Assembly: GCA_026120035.1 (NCBI GenBank)
Contig: JALRME010000031.1
Coordinates: 62,001-126,000 of the forward strand
Source of the DNA: Coleophoma eucalyptorum
Taxonomy: Eukaryota; Ascomycota; Leotiomycetes; Helotiales; Dermateaceae
DNA length: 64,000 nt
Direction: 5' to 3'
The notes below the pieces were generated by a model. It had not been told where the DNA came from, made no database searches, and worked only from the letters and a program-made list of their open reading frames with translations. The position numbers and the translations under genes were made by a program. Positions 47,401 to 57,693 of this stretch are shown in pieces; the first letter of the stretch is position 1; each line of letters begins with the position of its first letter.

Positions 47401-47982
47401 CGCGTATTTTATGGTTTTTTCGAGCCAGTCTGGGAGACAGTAACACTAGCTAAGTACGCAAAGGGCCGCGTTGATTGGCTACAGAGTCTTACACCGGATA
47501 TCGCGCTCTGGATTGAGAGAGCCATTGACTTCATGGAAGGTCGGAAAGACGATAGCATGGACCTTTCATTCAAACTGAGGGATGTCGTCAGCAGTCATGC
47601 AGTGTCCATCCGGCGGGTTGCAGATGGTCATGGCTTTGTCGAGCCGCTCTATGCACTCTTGGGTGTTGCACTGGAAAAGAAAGAGCGTGACCCAGATTAT
47701 GTGATCCTAGCGCTGTTCCATTCCGCTGCGTGGAAGTTCTATGACCGTAACGCGTCGCCAAAGAGGGCGAAGACGGATTGTCTGGGGTCGGGCGGCTATC
47801 TCCGGATGTAGGAAGGAGGCTTCCAAATGCCAAATCCCAATAGCGTGTTTGTTCATTATGAGGTCCACCATTCGGACCCGCTAATATTGGTACAAGGCCG
47901 TGTGCAAGATGTTGCGAGGTTTGAAGTGTGTCTTGATGCGGCGATTAAGACTATGCGTGCCATTATCGACCCTGAAGGGTGA
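38491..47982 (+). pseudogene. highly reducing PKS with C-terminal carnitine acyltransferase domain, disrupted
   Basis: An iterative type I polyketide synthase of about 3,100 codons. Exon 1 is 38491-38769; a GC-AG intron follows (38770-38932). Domain order: KS (DTGCSGG near 39188, EAHGTGT, KSNIGH), AT (VVGHSSGEIGAAYAAG), DH (HVVDGLMIFP; DILLH), cMT (VIEIGGGIGGAT), ER (GAASAVGQAA), KR (LVAGGLGDLG; NYNAGN), ACP (GLDSLIAIELRNW) and a carnitine/choline acyltransferase domain from about 46240 (LPVPDLPETL to FVHYEVHHSDP). PKS-CAT enzymes release the chain by transfer to an alcohol. Damage: TGA at 42593-42595, +1 shift in a G4 run at 42738-42741, TAG at 43215-43217 and 45150-45152, one extra G at 46641, TAG at 46891-46893 and 47809-47811. 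Coding resumes in the predicted frame after each. The acyltransferase EHxxxDG motif reads ENGKLDG. It cannot make full-length protein. A Pogo transposon begins 135 bp downstream. Confidence 0.93.
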
Positions 47983-48117
47983 GAAGGGCGGTTTTTCTAT
48001 AATTTTGGGTTAGGTCTGACCCGACAGCTGTACTAAGTAGCATCTTCTCTCTTTCACCTAGTATAGTCGTGTCATAGTTCTTTCTAGAAGACTTTATATA
48101 ATAAAACATAACTACTA
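47983..48117. other. spacer between PKS and transposon
   Basis: Only 135 bp, AT-rich at its right end, between the PKS stop and the TA target site of the Pogo element. Confidence 0.6.
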
Positions 48118-48394
48118 ACGTGCGGGATAAGCGGATGGTATAGATAAGCGAATGGTACAACCTCGTTATAAATTTACTACCTTTACCTTATACTACAATT
48201 TTTCTATAACCAACTATAGGATCTACTTCAAACGAACGTTAGCTTATCCTTGCCCTCTAAGCTCTTAAAAATGATACTATACTTACCGTACGGAAGGCTG
48301 CAAAGATCTATAAGGTCTTATATATGACCCTAACGCGTCGTATTAAAGGGAAACCTCCTTAGGCCGATACAACAGTCAAATCACAAAAGCTTAC

Positions 48395-48699
48395 TGTTGG
48401 AATACCTCTCATTTCAGCTGTACCAATAACAGTCAAAATGCGTGAGGTAAAATGTATATATCCCTTTTTTTCTCTGTTCTAAGTGAGTGTGATGGAGGTC
48501 TTATCAATACCTTCATCTGTTTGTAGAACAACCAGAATAGGTATCGATTCAACCTCCGTTCGTAATGCTACGTAATGTAGGCATCGATCCGACCTCTTGT
48601 TCGTAGTACTACGTAGTTGCAAACAGGTGGTGTTTGTAGTAAGTACGAACGAGTGTTCGATCGAGGTCGAGATCGAGATCTAATAATGATATACCGACA
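48395..48699 (-). repeat. 3' LTR of Copia 2
   Basis: 305 bp, TG...CA. Partner of 54411-54715. Confidence 0.93.
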
Positions 48700-48826
48700 C
48701 TGGGAACTCTCTTTTATAGAGAAGAATCTATGTGTTCCAAAAGACCTAAATTCGAAGTAAAATAAGAATATTAAGTTTAATACCGAGTGCTGTATACGAG
48801 GTAAAGTATACGCACTATCCCCTTTT

Positions 48827-49018
48827 TCAACTACTTACTCTTTCTACCCATTCCACTCTATATAGGTTGATTCGATTCGTATCGATCAATTGCTTTAGAG
48901 CTGATGAAGGATTGCTCTTGGTCATAGAATCAGCAGGGTTGTTACTACTATCAATCCACTTGATTTCGGCAATTTCCCGTCTTTCGTACGACTGGCGGAG
49001 GTACATAATATCGATCAT
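48827..49018 (-). pseudogene. Copia 2 RNase H, C-terminal part
   Basis: Reads MIDIMYLRQSYERREIAEIK, then WIDSSNNPADSMTK and LKQLIDTNRINLYRVEWVER. The upstream part (TDSKSIYECLVKLGTTQEK, FTDASFANN) is readable in the same frame but broken by TAG and TAA codons up to the reverse transcriptase. Confidence 0.8.
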
Positions 49019-49732
49019 AAGCCTCTTTTCTTGTGTGGTTCCTAGCTTGACGAGGCATTCGTATATCGATTTGGAATCCGTGCATAAGACTAGTGGTAAC
49101 TTGATATTGAGCTATAATTCGATTGTCGATTTTAGTATCGTACCGATGTCGAATCCATGAACAATAGCGTATAGTTCGAAGGCAAGAACACTACGTGTAA
49201 CCCTCTTGCACTTGGTCGAGCTCTAATGAATGATATTGGCTCTATTCTGAGCATCTGCAAGCACACATACGAACCCAATCTGGGAACTAAGGTCCTTGTT
49301 ATTAGCAAAGGATGCATCAGTAAATACGACCAATTTGAGTGTTAATAGGTCCAATTTGATAAAGGTAAGACCTCTGGTATAGTTATCCAATTGCTACTGA
49401 ATATACTTATTAAGCAGCTTGGCATCGTTCTCTGTAGGGTTGACCACCTAGGCAGCAACAAAGAGGTCAAACGATACCTCTGGTTGACATACAGAGGCAA
49501 TATAAGCACCTCTGGCTCTTTGAGCAACGTATTGATCCTTTGGTGTAAGGGCAAAGCGTACGGTGCCTCTTGAACTAGTACTTGATATAACCTCCTTGAT
49601 ATTAACCAATTTGAGGTTCTTACAATAGCGTTCCTAAGTCAATTGGATGTCGGTTCCTACCAATTTGATGATACTACCATTGAACTTAATTGGATGATTA
49701 GGTGTCAATTGCTTACGGTCCTTTGTAGGAAA

Positions 49733-50638
49733 TTAGGCTTTATCGACTACCAATTGCTCTATAATAGCGAACGATTCATTGGCTAGGAACAGGGTGTCGT
49801 CAGTCTGTAAGCCTACTATTCCAAGTACTCCGTCAGGCGAATTGATATATAGTAAGCATGAATCGTACGTAGATTGGGCTATATGGAGCTCCTGAATATG
49901 GTGTTTGTGATATATGCTGAACCAATGGTTTCTAGCTTCAGGAATGCCATACAAGGGTCGAATAACTTTTATGATAGAGCCTACATCCGTATCCATTGCT
50001 ATACAAAGCTCGCGTGGTGCTCGGATGTAGAAGTCTCTATTTAGGGTGGTCTTCGATTGAACGTATGCTTGTGAGATGTCACGCAAGAATAGGTGTGTGT
50101 TTTTATCCTGGAGTATTGCCGTATGGCTAAGAATGAGTCTCTGGCTCATTCGCTGAATTGTAGGCGATTGGGTGAGCACAAGATCTTTACGAGTATCGTT
50201 ATATGCTTGTACCACCAATCTTGACTTCTCGTAAGCTTCCTTCGACCCGGGATTCTTGACTTTATCGACGAATCGAGAGTTAAATACTCGGATGTTCGAT
50301 GGTATATACTTAACGTCAACGAGCTGGAATACACCCTTTTCAACTAGTCCTTCGACCTCCTTTTGGCGGGAAACTACGAATGACGGAGTGCTCTGAATAG
50401 TATTATCCTGGATGTGAATTAAGATATTAGCTTGGTTAATAGGGTATTTGTGTGGTCTTCCCCTAGGTCTCTTTGGAGGCGGTACTATAGGTGCTATAGT
50501 ATCAATAGATTGAGGTGGTGGCACTATAGGCGTGACTGTAGTATCGATTCGAGTATCGATTCTAGTGTCAATATTGCTTGGATTCGTCAAATAAGGCTTG
50601 ACCGATGTGATTCGAAATTGGGTGGGCCCGTGAGGCAA
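49733..50638 (-). pseudogene. Copia 2 reverse transcriptase region
   Basis: A 301-codon open stretch with a Copia RT: VFNSRFVDKVKN, YEKSRLVVQAYND, TQSPTIQRMSQRLIL, FLRDISQAYVQS, IKVIRPLYGIPEARNHW and LQTDDTLFLA (the YVDD-equivalent, with both Asp kept). The N-terminal Pro-rich part (PPKRPRGRPHKYP) links it to integrase. It is part of a pol frame broken on both sides by stop codons. Confidence 0.85.
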
Positions 50639-51619
50639 TTTTACGGTACACGATTCGTCCTATAGGCTCAGGAGGGTATAAGGACCGGCCCAAAATCCAG
50701 GTTGGCCAGTTGGACCTTCTCTCCATACCAACACAGGTGAATTCAGGGGTAATTCGTACACGGATGCCGTGGAGGGGCCGTTACGCATTTGAAGTGCGTC
50801 CGAAATCTGGCGTTCAGCACGTAATTTCTTAATCTCGTCCATTGCCTTTTTGAGGGCTTTCGTACGTTAAGCTACTGTAGGATTTGGGGCATCTGATTCG
50901 CTCATCCGTGGATACGCTCCAAATACTAGTAATGTAGGAACGAGGCCATTCGGACCTACTGTATCATTCAATACTTTAAAAGCCATCTGTAGAGCTATTT
51001 CCTTGCTCAGATCTAGGAGCTCTATAGAGATGATACGATACGTACGTCGGAGGGGTCTATAGTATCTTTCGACTAGTCCGATCGAATTGTGTGTCTCAAT
51101 AGGCGCTAATTTGGTTGTAATACCTAAGTCAGAGGCGTAATGCTTGAATTCCTAGCTTACGAAGTTCTTGCTAGTATCGTGTGTAATGAAATCAGGTGGA
51201 CCTAAATAGGTGTCGATCTAGTATACACGAAGACAGTCCTATGTGTGTTTGGCTGTAATGCTCTATAGCCATCTGCCAGCTTGGAAACGAGTGTACTCGT
51301 CGACTATATAAAGTATAGGAGTACCATCGATATATATAATATCTACAATGATGGTATAGTTAAATTGAACATTATCGCGTAATATAAAACGAAATCTGCT
51401 AGGTGATTTTCTATAGACCTAGCAGTGGTGGTAGTATCTATTCAGGTGCTAAAGGGTCGACTTTTCGACGTCATACCTAGCTCGCTCTAATACTCGCTGT
51501 AGTCTGTCCATAGATGGGTGACCGAAACGCCTATAGAGCCGACGTAGTTCAGCGGAGGTTAGAAAACAAGGGTCTACAAGTGAAAAAGATCCTATAAGGT
51601 ATGTTTCCAAAGATGTGTT

Positions 51620-51955
51620 CTATAGTATGAATGGGTGCCCAAAACGTCGTATAATAGGCACTTGTGTAGTTGGTGTAACAAGTATGTTTTTCAGGTTGTT
51701 ATAGTATACCTGTATATTGTCTATATCCGCTAGGTATAGTAAAAATGGTGTATCGATCTCGACTATATGGAATGTGATCATTCCAATAGGTGTAGTTACG
51801 TCAATAGATCCAACTGAAGATATAGTACCTATACCAAATTGTACATTGATATCACCATATGTAGAGGTATCTAGGTCTACACTAGTGAGTTTCTTGAATG
51901 TCTGGTATTGCCTATACCCTACGGTTGATCGTTTGGAGGCTCCTGTATCAATCAT
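51620..51955 (-). pseudogene. Copia 2 aspartic protease
   Basis: Starts IDTGAS, the catalytic D-T/S-G motif, followed by HIVEIDTPFLLYLADID and a GAG-pre-integrase-like start (RRFGHPF). Stop codons flank it. Confidence 0.75.
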
Positions 51956-52852
51956 AACACCTAGGAATTTGTCAGAGGTGTATCGAGCCTATGATATATA
52001 GGTGAAGGGATCCTCGACTGGTTGATGATTTACCCCGCCGGGCGGGTTAAATCGATCCAAGTGGAGGCCATATAGAAATACGGTATCAGCCAGGTGTAAG
52101 GCTATATCAGTTGTAATATCCTAATCAGCCTGACCGTATGATGTATGGTATTAAGCTACAACCATGGTATTGGATGTAGGCTCAAGGTTAGGTGTAGGAG
52201 GATCCTATGATTCGATATCGATCGAGAGTGCTTGGAAAGAGTGTTCAAATTCGTCTATATCTTCGATATTATTGCCTTCACATTCAGTAACGTATTGACG
52301 AAATCGAGTATCGAAACGCTTGCTTTCAAAGCTAGGTTTTTGTGCCATTTTGTCCCTAAATCGCTGTCTTGCTTCATCCTATTCTTCCTTGGTGTGTCGA
52401 TACGATCGATAGTTCTCTTTCTAACACATATAGCATCGCGGCTTTCGTCGAAAACTAGGCTGGAATCTAGCTTGCTTTGGTCGAGAATTATAGTATCTAC
52501 GATCTGTGTAGTATACCTCTGTATCCTCGTTCGCATCCGTATTGAATGCTTGAGCCTTTAGTTCAGGATACTAATCCTCCTATATGTTAATTGATGATTG
52601 CATAAGGCTGATCAAAGGTCCTAGCTCTCGAGGAGGGTTGGATAGGGCGAATTAACAGGCAGGAATGCCGTTACATAATGTTAGTACCTTGGTTGTAAGG
52701 AATGATAATGTACGTAATTCAGGTATAAGACCATACTGTAATTCTAACAATTTGTCGACCAGAATCTAAAGGCATTTCTTGATTGATATACCAGCATTAT
52801 CATCCATAACTTTCTGGAGCGTAAGGCTGTTCCATTCACCTAGTGTCTGGGT

Positions 52853-53287
52853 CTATGATATTAGGCCTTCGAAAAAATTACGTAGGTATATGCATGCTTG
52901 GTCGAAAGTAAGGAGAGCCAGTTTGGTATTATAGTATTGCCTCAACGCTAGTCCTGAAAGCATAGCTAGTAATACTCTAATGTAGGCTTCAGGTAGTACT
53001 CCTGATCGATCACATATATCTAGGAAGATCTCTAGCTTATAGTCGAAGCTACTAGTACCATCAAACTTAAGTTCACCCTCGATTTGCTTAGCAGCATAGG
53101 TGATCTCCTTGCTGTAGTTAGTAACTACTAAGGTCACTAGGTGAGGTTGGTACAGTGATGCTAGTGCTGGTGCTAGTGGATGTACCATAGGTACTATAGA
53201 TCCAGGTACCATAGGTGCTATCGATCCATATGCTATAGGAGCTATCGACAATACGGGTGCTATAGCAGGTGCCGTACGTACGAACAC
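52853..53287 (-). pseudogene. Copia 2 gag-like domain
   Basis: Contains GELKFDGTSSFDYKLEIF and LPEAYIRVLLAMLSGLAL. The same domain survives in Copia 1 (about 24608-24796: IDFKLKIFYEACKKS, LAMLLGMALEYYF), which shows that the two elements are related. Confidence 0.7.
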
Positions 53288-54410
53288 TAGAACAGCTGGT
53301 GCTTAGGGGTTTTTGAGTCGATTTGAGAGCCATCCTTCCTTTGGAATCTGACTTTACGCCATCAGAAACTCTTCGGCTGTCCATATGTGTGGCTCCTCTT
53401 CCTGAAGCAATTCGTAGATCAAATCGGCGTATGTGAGTGTCTTAGACTTGTTTTTCATCCATACACCTCGACGAAGGAATTCAGTGTAGATAGGTCGAAT
53501 TAAGGCTGTTGATGCCTCTTTTAGATCTTCTAAAGAGAACTTAGCAAAGTCATCCTGTATTGTATGCTAGAGTAATTGATCTATAAGGCCTTCCCTAACG
53601 TATTGATCCAACCTGAATTAGATGAATTGATTAATGTGTTCTTGGTCGACTGATGTAAAGGTAGAGTACTAGTTCTCCTAAAACTGGGTATCTCTAAAGG
53701 TTGCTATCGAAGCTAAAGGTGTAATGAACGTATTGAATGAGTGAAGGTATAAAGGTAAAGGTGTTAAATATAGGTTGATGTATTGATATCGAAGGAGGGA
53801 ATAAATAAGTGTTTTGTACTAAGAATTTGATAAGAGAATGACTGTAAAGTATCCTTCCTTCGGACCGTAGTTCGTTTGAAGGATCAGATGATTTGTATGC
53901 GTTTGCTATAAGGGATTTCTTGATTGACAAACGCTTTCTGGGTTGAGAGAAGAGGGGTAATTCGGAGTCAAATTCGGAGTCAAACAGAGGAAAGTGAGGT
54001 CTCGTTTGTATCGAAATTGAGGTGATTCGTTCAAGATTTTCTCGTCCAAAATTGAGGCTATTCCCAACTCTGGTTTATTCGTTCGTTCGATCTTTCGTAA
54101 GGTCCTTTTGATATAATGCAACTTCAGCTCTCTGGATTAGATCGGAAGCCGTCCCTGCTAGAGATGTATGAAGCTGATGATAACTTAGCAAAGTAATGCC
54201 TCCTGGGTTCGCAAGGGCCGTAGTTCAATTAAGGGTACGTCGTACTGCTGGGTCTAGGGAGGTTGACTACTCTCTCTTCAACAGAGGTAGGTATTCACCG
54301 AGCCAGCTCTGAATAGCTTCAAACCCGATACTAACGAAAGGTAGTATCGAATAACTCATTCACAACTGACGGAGGGATAGTACGTATCTCCTGATCTATG
54401 CACTGATTAG

Positions 54411-54715
54411 TGTTGGAATACCTCTTATTTCAGCTGTACTAATAACAGTCAAAATGCGTGAGGTAAAATGTATATATCCCTTTTTTTCTCTATTCTAAGT
54501 GAGTGTGATAGAGGTCTTATCAATACCTTCATCTGTTTGTAGAACAACCAGAATAGGTATCGATTCAACCTCCGTTCGTAATGCTACGTAATGTAGGTAT
54601 CGATCCGACCTCTTGTTCGTAGTACTATGTAGTTGCAAACAGGTGGTGTTTGTAGTAAGTACGAACGAGTGTTCGATCGAGGTCGAGATCGAGATCCAAT
54701 AATGATATACCGACA
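54411..54715 (-). repeat. 5' LTR of Copia 2
   Basis: 305 bp, TG...CA. It is followed by the CTTAC duplication and the continuation of Pogo copy A. Confidence 0.93.
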
Positions 54716-56305
54716 CTTACAAACCTAGAAGAAGAGACTATTGTTAATAGGTTACTTAACCTAGATTCCTAAGGATTTCCTATACGAATCTCTAGTGTTA
54801 AAGATATAGTAGATCTTCTCCTTCGCGTACGTAACGTATCTTCGGTCGGATAGAAATAGGCTACGAACTTTATAAAACGATAACCATAAATTAAAATATA
54901 CCAAACGCGTTCGTATAATAATTAGAGAGCCCTTTGCGAAGATCCAATAAAGATTTAGGCTTAGTTTAGGCTTATATAGAATTTTATCGCGAAATTTAGG
55001 ATACGTATTAAGGATATCTATAACTTTGACGAGACTAGGTTTATAATAGGCTAGATCGGAACCACGATAGTTGTTATAAGCTCCGATCGTACGACGAGAC
55101 TAAAGCTACGTTAGCCTAATAATCGAGAATAGGTTATAGTTATTTAGGGAGTTAATTCGGAGGGCTAGACTATTCCGCTATATATTGTTTTTAAAGATAA
55201 AAATCTCCTAGATTCCTAGTATCCTCGAGAGCTATTCCTAGCTAGCTAGAGGGCTAGTGTCTCTGAAAATAGCTAGATATCTAATAAAGTATCTCTAGAA
55301 TGGCTAGAGTACTTTGATAAGTATACCCGTACGAAGACAATAGGGAAATATCGTCTTCTTATCCTAGATAGCCACGAAAGTTATATATCAGCTGAATTCT
55401 AGGAATACGCCTATACGAATAATATTCTTATACTCTATATACCTCCTTATTTATCTTACCTACTCTAGCCTTTGGATGTTGGCTGTTTTGGGCCTCTAAA
55501 GAAAGTATATAGGTTACAAATTGAGAATATCATACGTAGCTAGATTTCTTATATTTCTAAGGAATCTTTTATACTAGTATTTATAGAGGTATTTAAAGCT
55601 ATCTTTACCAAAGTAAATATCCAGAGAGGTTTTAGAGGGGTAGGACTTATTCCGTACGACCCTAAGAAGGTCCTATCAAAGCTAGATATTTAATTATCGA
55701 CTCCGGTACCTGAAAGCTTGCGTCCCTTAACCTCCCACTCGTGGGTCTATAAAACACCACAAACAGCCAAAGAAGTAGTCAAATAAGCAACTCTTATTAA
55801 GAGTAGAATCGTACGATATTATAGTAGTTCTCTAATACCAATTTTGGACTCTATCGATAGATTATAGAAAAGTATAAGCTAGATTAGTTATAAACTTATA
55901 CTTCTTAAAGTAGAGGTTATAAGACTTCAAACTACGAATAAAGAGCTAAGCCGTCGTCGACGTACGAAACGAAAGGTACTCTAGTAAGGCGGAAGTCTTA
56001 CTATAGGAGAGATCTAAGAAATAGAAGAAGAATAGGCTATTTAGACCTAAATTTCAATAGAACAAGGACAAAATAAGGAGAGGAAACCATAGGTCGAGTT
56101 ATATGATCGGCGCTATAGAGCCTATAGAGAGACTGAGTATAACAAACGAACCTACTAGGCTAGTAGAGTAGCTTCGTATGATTCTAATGATATAGAGGAA
56201 TAGTTATTTAGAGCTAGGGTTATTAAGTTATTAGTGTTTCTATAAAATAGGGTTTCAAAGTTGTACCATTCGCTTATCTGTACCATCCGCTTATCCCATA
56301 CGTTA

Positions 56306-56652
56306 TGTTCCATCTATAACACTTCTATATATGAAAGGTAAAATGTAACTATGTCTTCAATTAATAGTTTACTTCTTATTTGAGGGCCCTTTTAATATCC
56401 CTTCGACTACTACGGGCGTGAATTTTAGCGTAGTAGGGGTTGTAAGCTAATCAAATTAGTATATAGATTCTAAACTACTATTACCTTATATAAGTTAGGC
56501 AAGTGTCTTACTTTCTATACCTTCTGTGTGTTTTAACTTTTCAAACTAGAATATCTCTACCAAAAAGCACCTTATCAATACAAAAAGAATACTATATAAC
56601 TCTTGCTATAGATTCTATAGAAAAGTCTGTTTTATAAGGTTTAACTAGGCTA
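56306..56652. other. AT-rich spacer between Pogo copies A and B
   Basis: About 350 bp with no coding signal and no repeat that I recognise. Confidence 0.45.
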
Positions 56653-57393
56653 ACGTGCACCACAAGCGAATGGGTCACACAAGCGAATGGGTCAGTCCCA
56701 TAATAAAATCACCACCTTTATATTATACCTCTATTTTCTTAACAACCAACTATGGTATCCTCTTTAAAAGAAAGCCAGTTTATCCTTGCCCTCTAGGCTC
56801 TTCAAAATGACCCCAAACTTAGTATACAGAAGGCTGCAACTATATATAACGTCCCTCCTATAACCCTAACGCGTCGCGTCAAGGGAAAACCCTCTTAAGC
56901 AGAAATAACAGTCAAATCACGAAATCTTACAAACCTAGAAGAGGAGACTATTATTAAACGGTTACTCGACCTAGATATACAAGGATTCCTTATACGGATT
57001 ACTACTATTAAAGAAATGGCTGATCTTCTTCTTCGTGTACGCGACGCGCTATAAGTAGGGCGAAACTAGGCTACCAACTTTATAAAACGACTACTACGGC
57101 TTAAGATATATCAAACGCGATCGTACGATAATTAGAGAGCTCTTTATGAAGATCCAAAGAAAATTCGGCCTTGGTTCGAGCTTATAAAGAATTTTATAGC
57201 TAAATATAGAATATACGTTAGAGATATATATAATTTTGACGAGACTAGGTTTTTGATAGGACAAATTAGTACTATAATTATTGTTATAAGCTTAGATCGT
57301 ACGACTAGACCAAAGTTACGCTAGCCTAGTAATCGTAAATAGGTTATAGTTATTCAGGGAGTTAATTCATAGGGCTGGGCTGTTCCTCTATAT
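56653..57393 (+). mobile_element. Pogo/Fot1-type relic (copy B), cut by Gypsy LTR
   Basis: Starts after TA with ACGTGCACCACAAGCGAATGG and carries the same transposase N-terminal region as copies A and C (GCCCTCTAGGCTC, AACCTAGAAGAGGAGACTAT, TTTGACGAGACTAGG), but is clearly more diverged, especially in the TIR. It ends abruptly at 57393 where the Gypsy LTR begins. Its 3' part is not seen before the window end. Confidence 0.8.
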
Positions 57394-57693
57394 TGTAAGA
57401 ACCTGACATACTCAGAATAGACAATTAGGAATCCAGATATATATCATATGATCAAATATATATTATATAACCTAAGATAGTATACGTAAGCGAGTATAAG
57501 TAGAGTCGGAGGGGTTTCGGACCTAGTAAGCATATAAGAGGGATATATTATAGAATTTGGTTTCTTTCTCTTCTTCTTTTCTTATCTTTTTTGTATCCTT
57601 CGTACGAGACCTATAGGATATAATCAATATAAGGTTATTATACTCCTAAATACCTCTATCCTACTATTGATCAAACCTATATCTTTATATTAT
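57394..57693 (+). repeat. 5' LTR of the Gypsy element
   Basis: About 300 bp; the right border is approximate because the CA end has been mutated. It lacks a middle section of about 140 bp that the solo LTR at 31381-31818 has. Confidence 0.65.

Larger units (their letters stand above)
48395..54715 (-). mobile_element. Copia-type LTR retrotransposon (Copia 2), with target duplication
   Basis: Complete in structure: 305-bp LTRs at 48395-48699 and 54411-54715 (TGTTGGAATACC...ATACCGACA) and the 5-bp duplication CTTAC at 48390-48394 and 54716-54720. The uninterrupted CTTAC appears once at the same site in Pogo copy C (near 61456), which proves the insertion point. On the minus strand, right to left: leader, gag (52853-53384), CCHC-region relic (about 52255-52536), protease (51620-51955, starting MIDTGAS), integrase, reverse transcriptase (49733-50638) and RNase H (48827-49018). 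The LTRs differ at about seven sites that I noticed, all transitions. Several TAG codons interrupt pol. It is younger and better preserved than Copia 1. Confidence 0.93.
48118..56303 (+). mobile_element. Pogo/Fot1-type DNA transposon (copy A), split by a Copia element
   Basis: Inverted repeats of 43 bp (left ACGTGCGGGATAAGCGGATG..., right ending CCGCTTATCCCATACGT) are flanked by TA on both sides (48116-48117, 56304-56305), the Tc1/mariner-Pogo target. The Copia element 48395-54715 plus one copy of its CTTAC duplication accounts for 6,326 bp. The remainder is 1,860 bp, exactly the length of copy C (61182-63041). The transposase runs left to right: a CENP-B/Psq-like helix-turn-helix region (ALKNDTIL, VRKAAKIYKV, LTRRIKGKP), then NFDETRF, LILDSHESY and LQPLDVGCFGPLKK of the DDE_1 domain, and a basic C-terminus. 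TAG and TAA codons interrupt it many times, so it is dead. Confidence 0.88.

Noticed and set aside
42593..47811. PKS stops explained by introns or by stop-codon reassignment
   Set aside because: Conserved protein sequence continues on both sides without a gap at each stop, and other genes in the window end normally at TAG, TAA or TGA.
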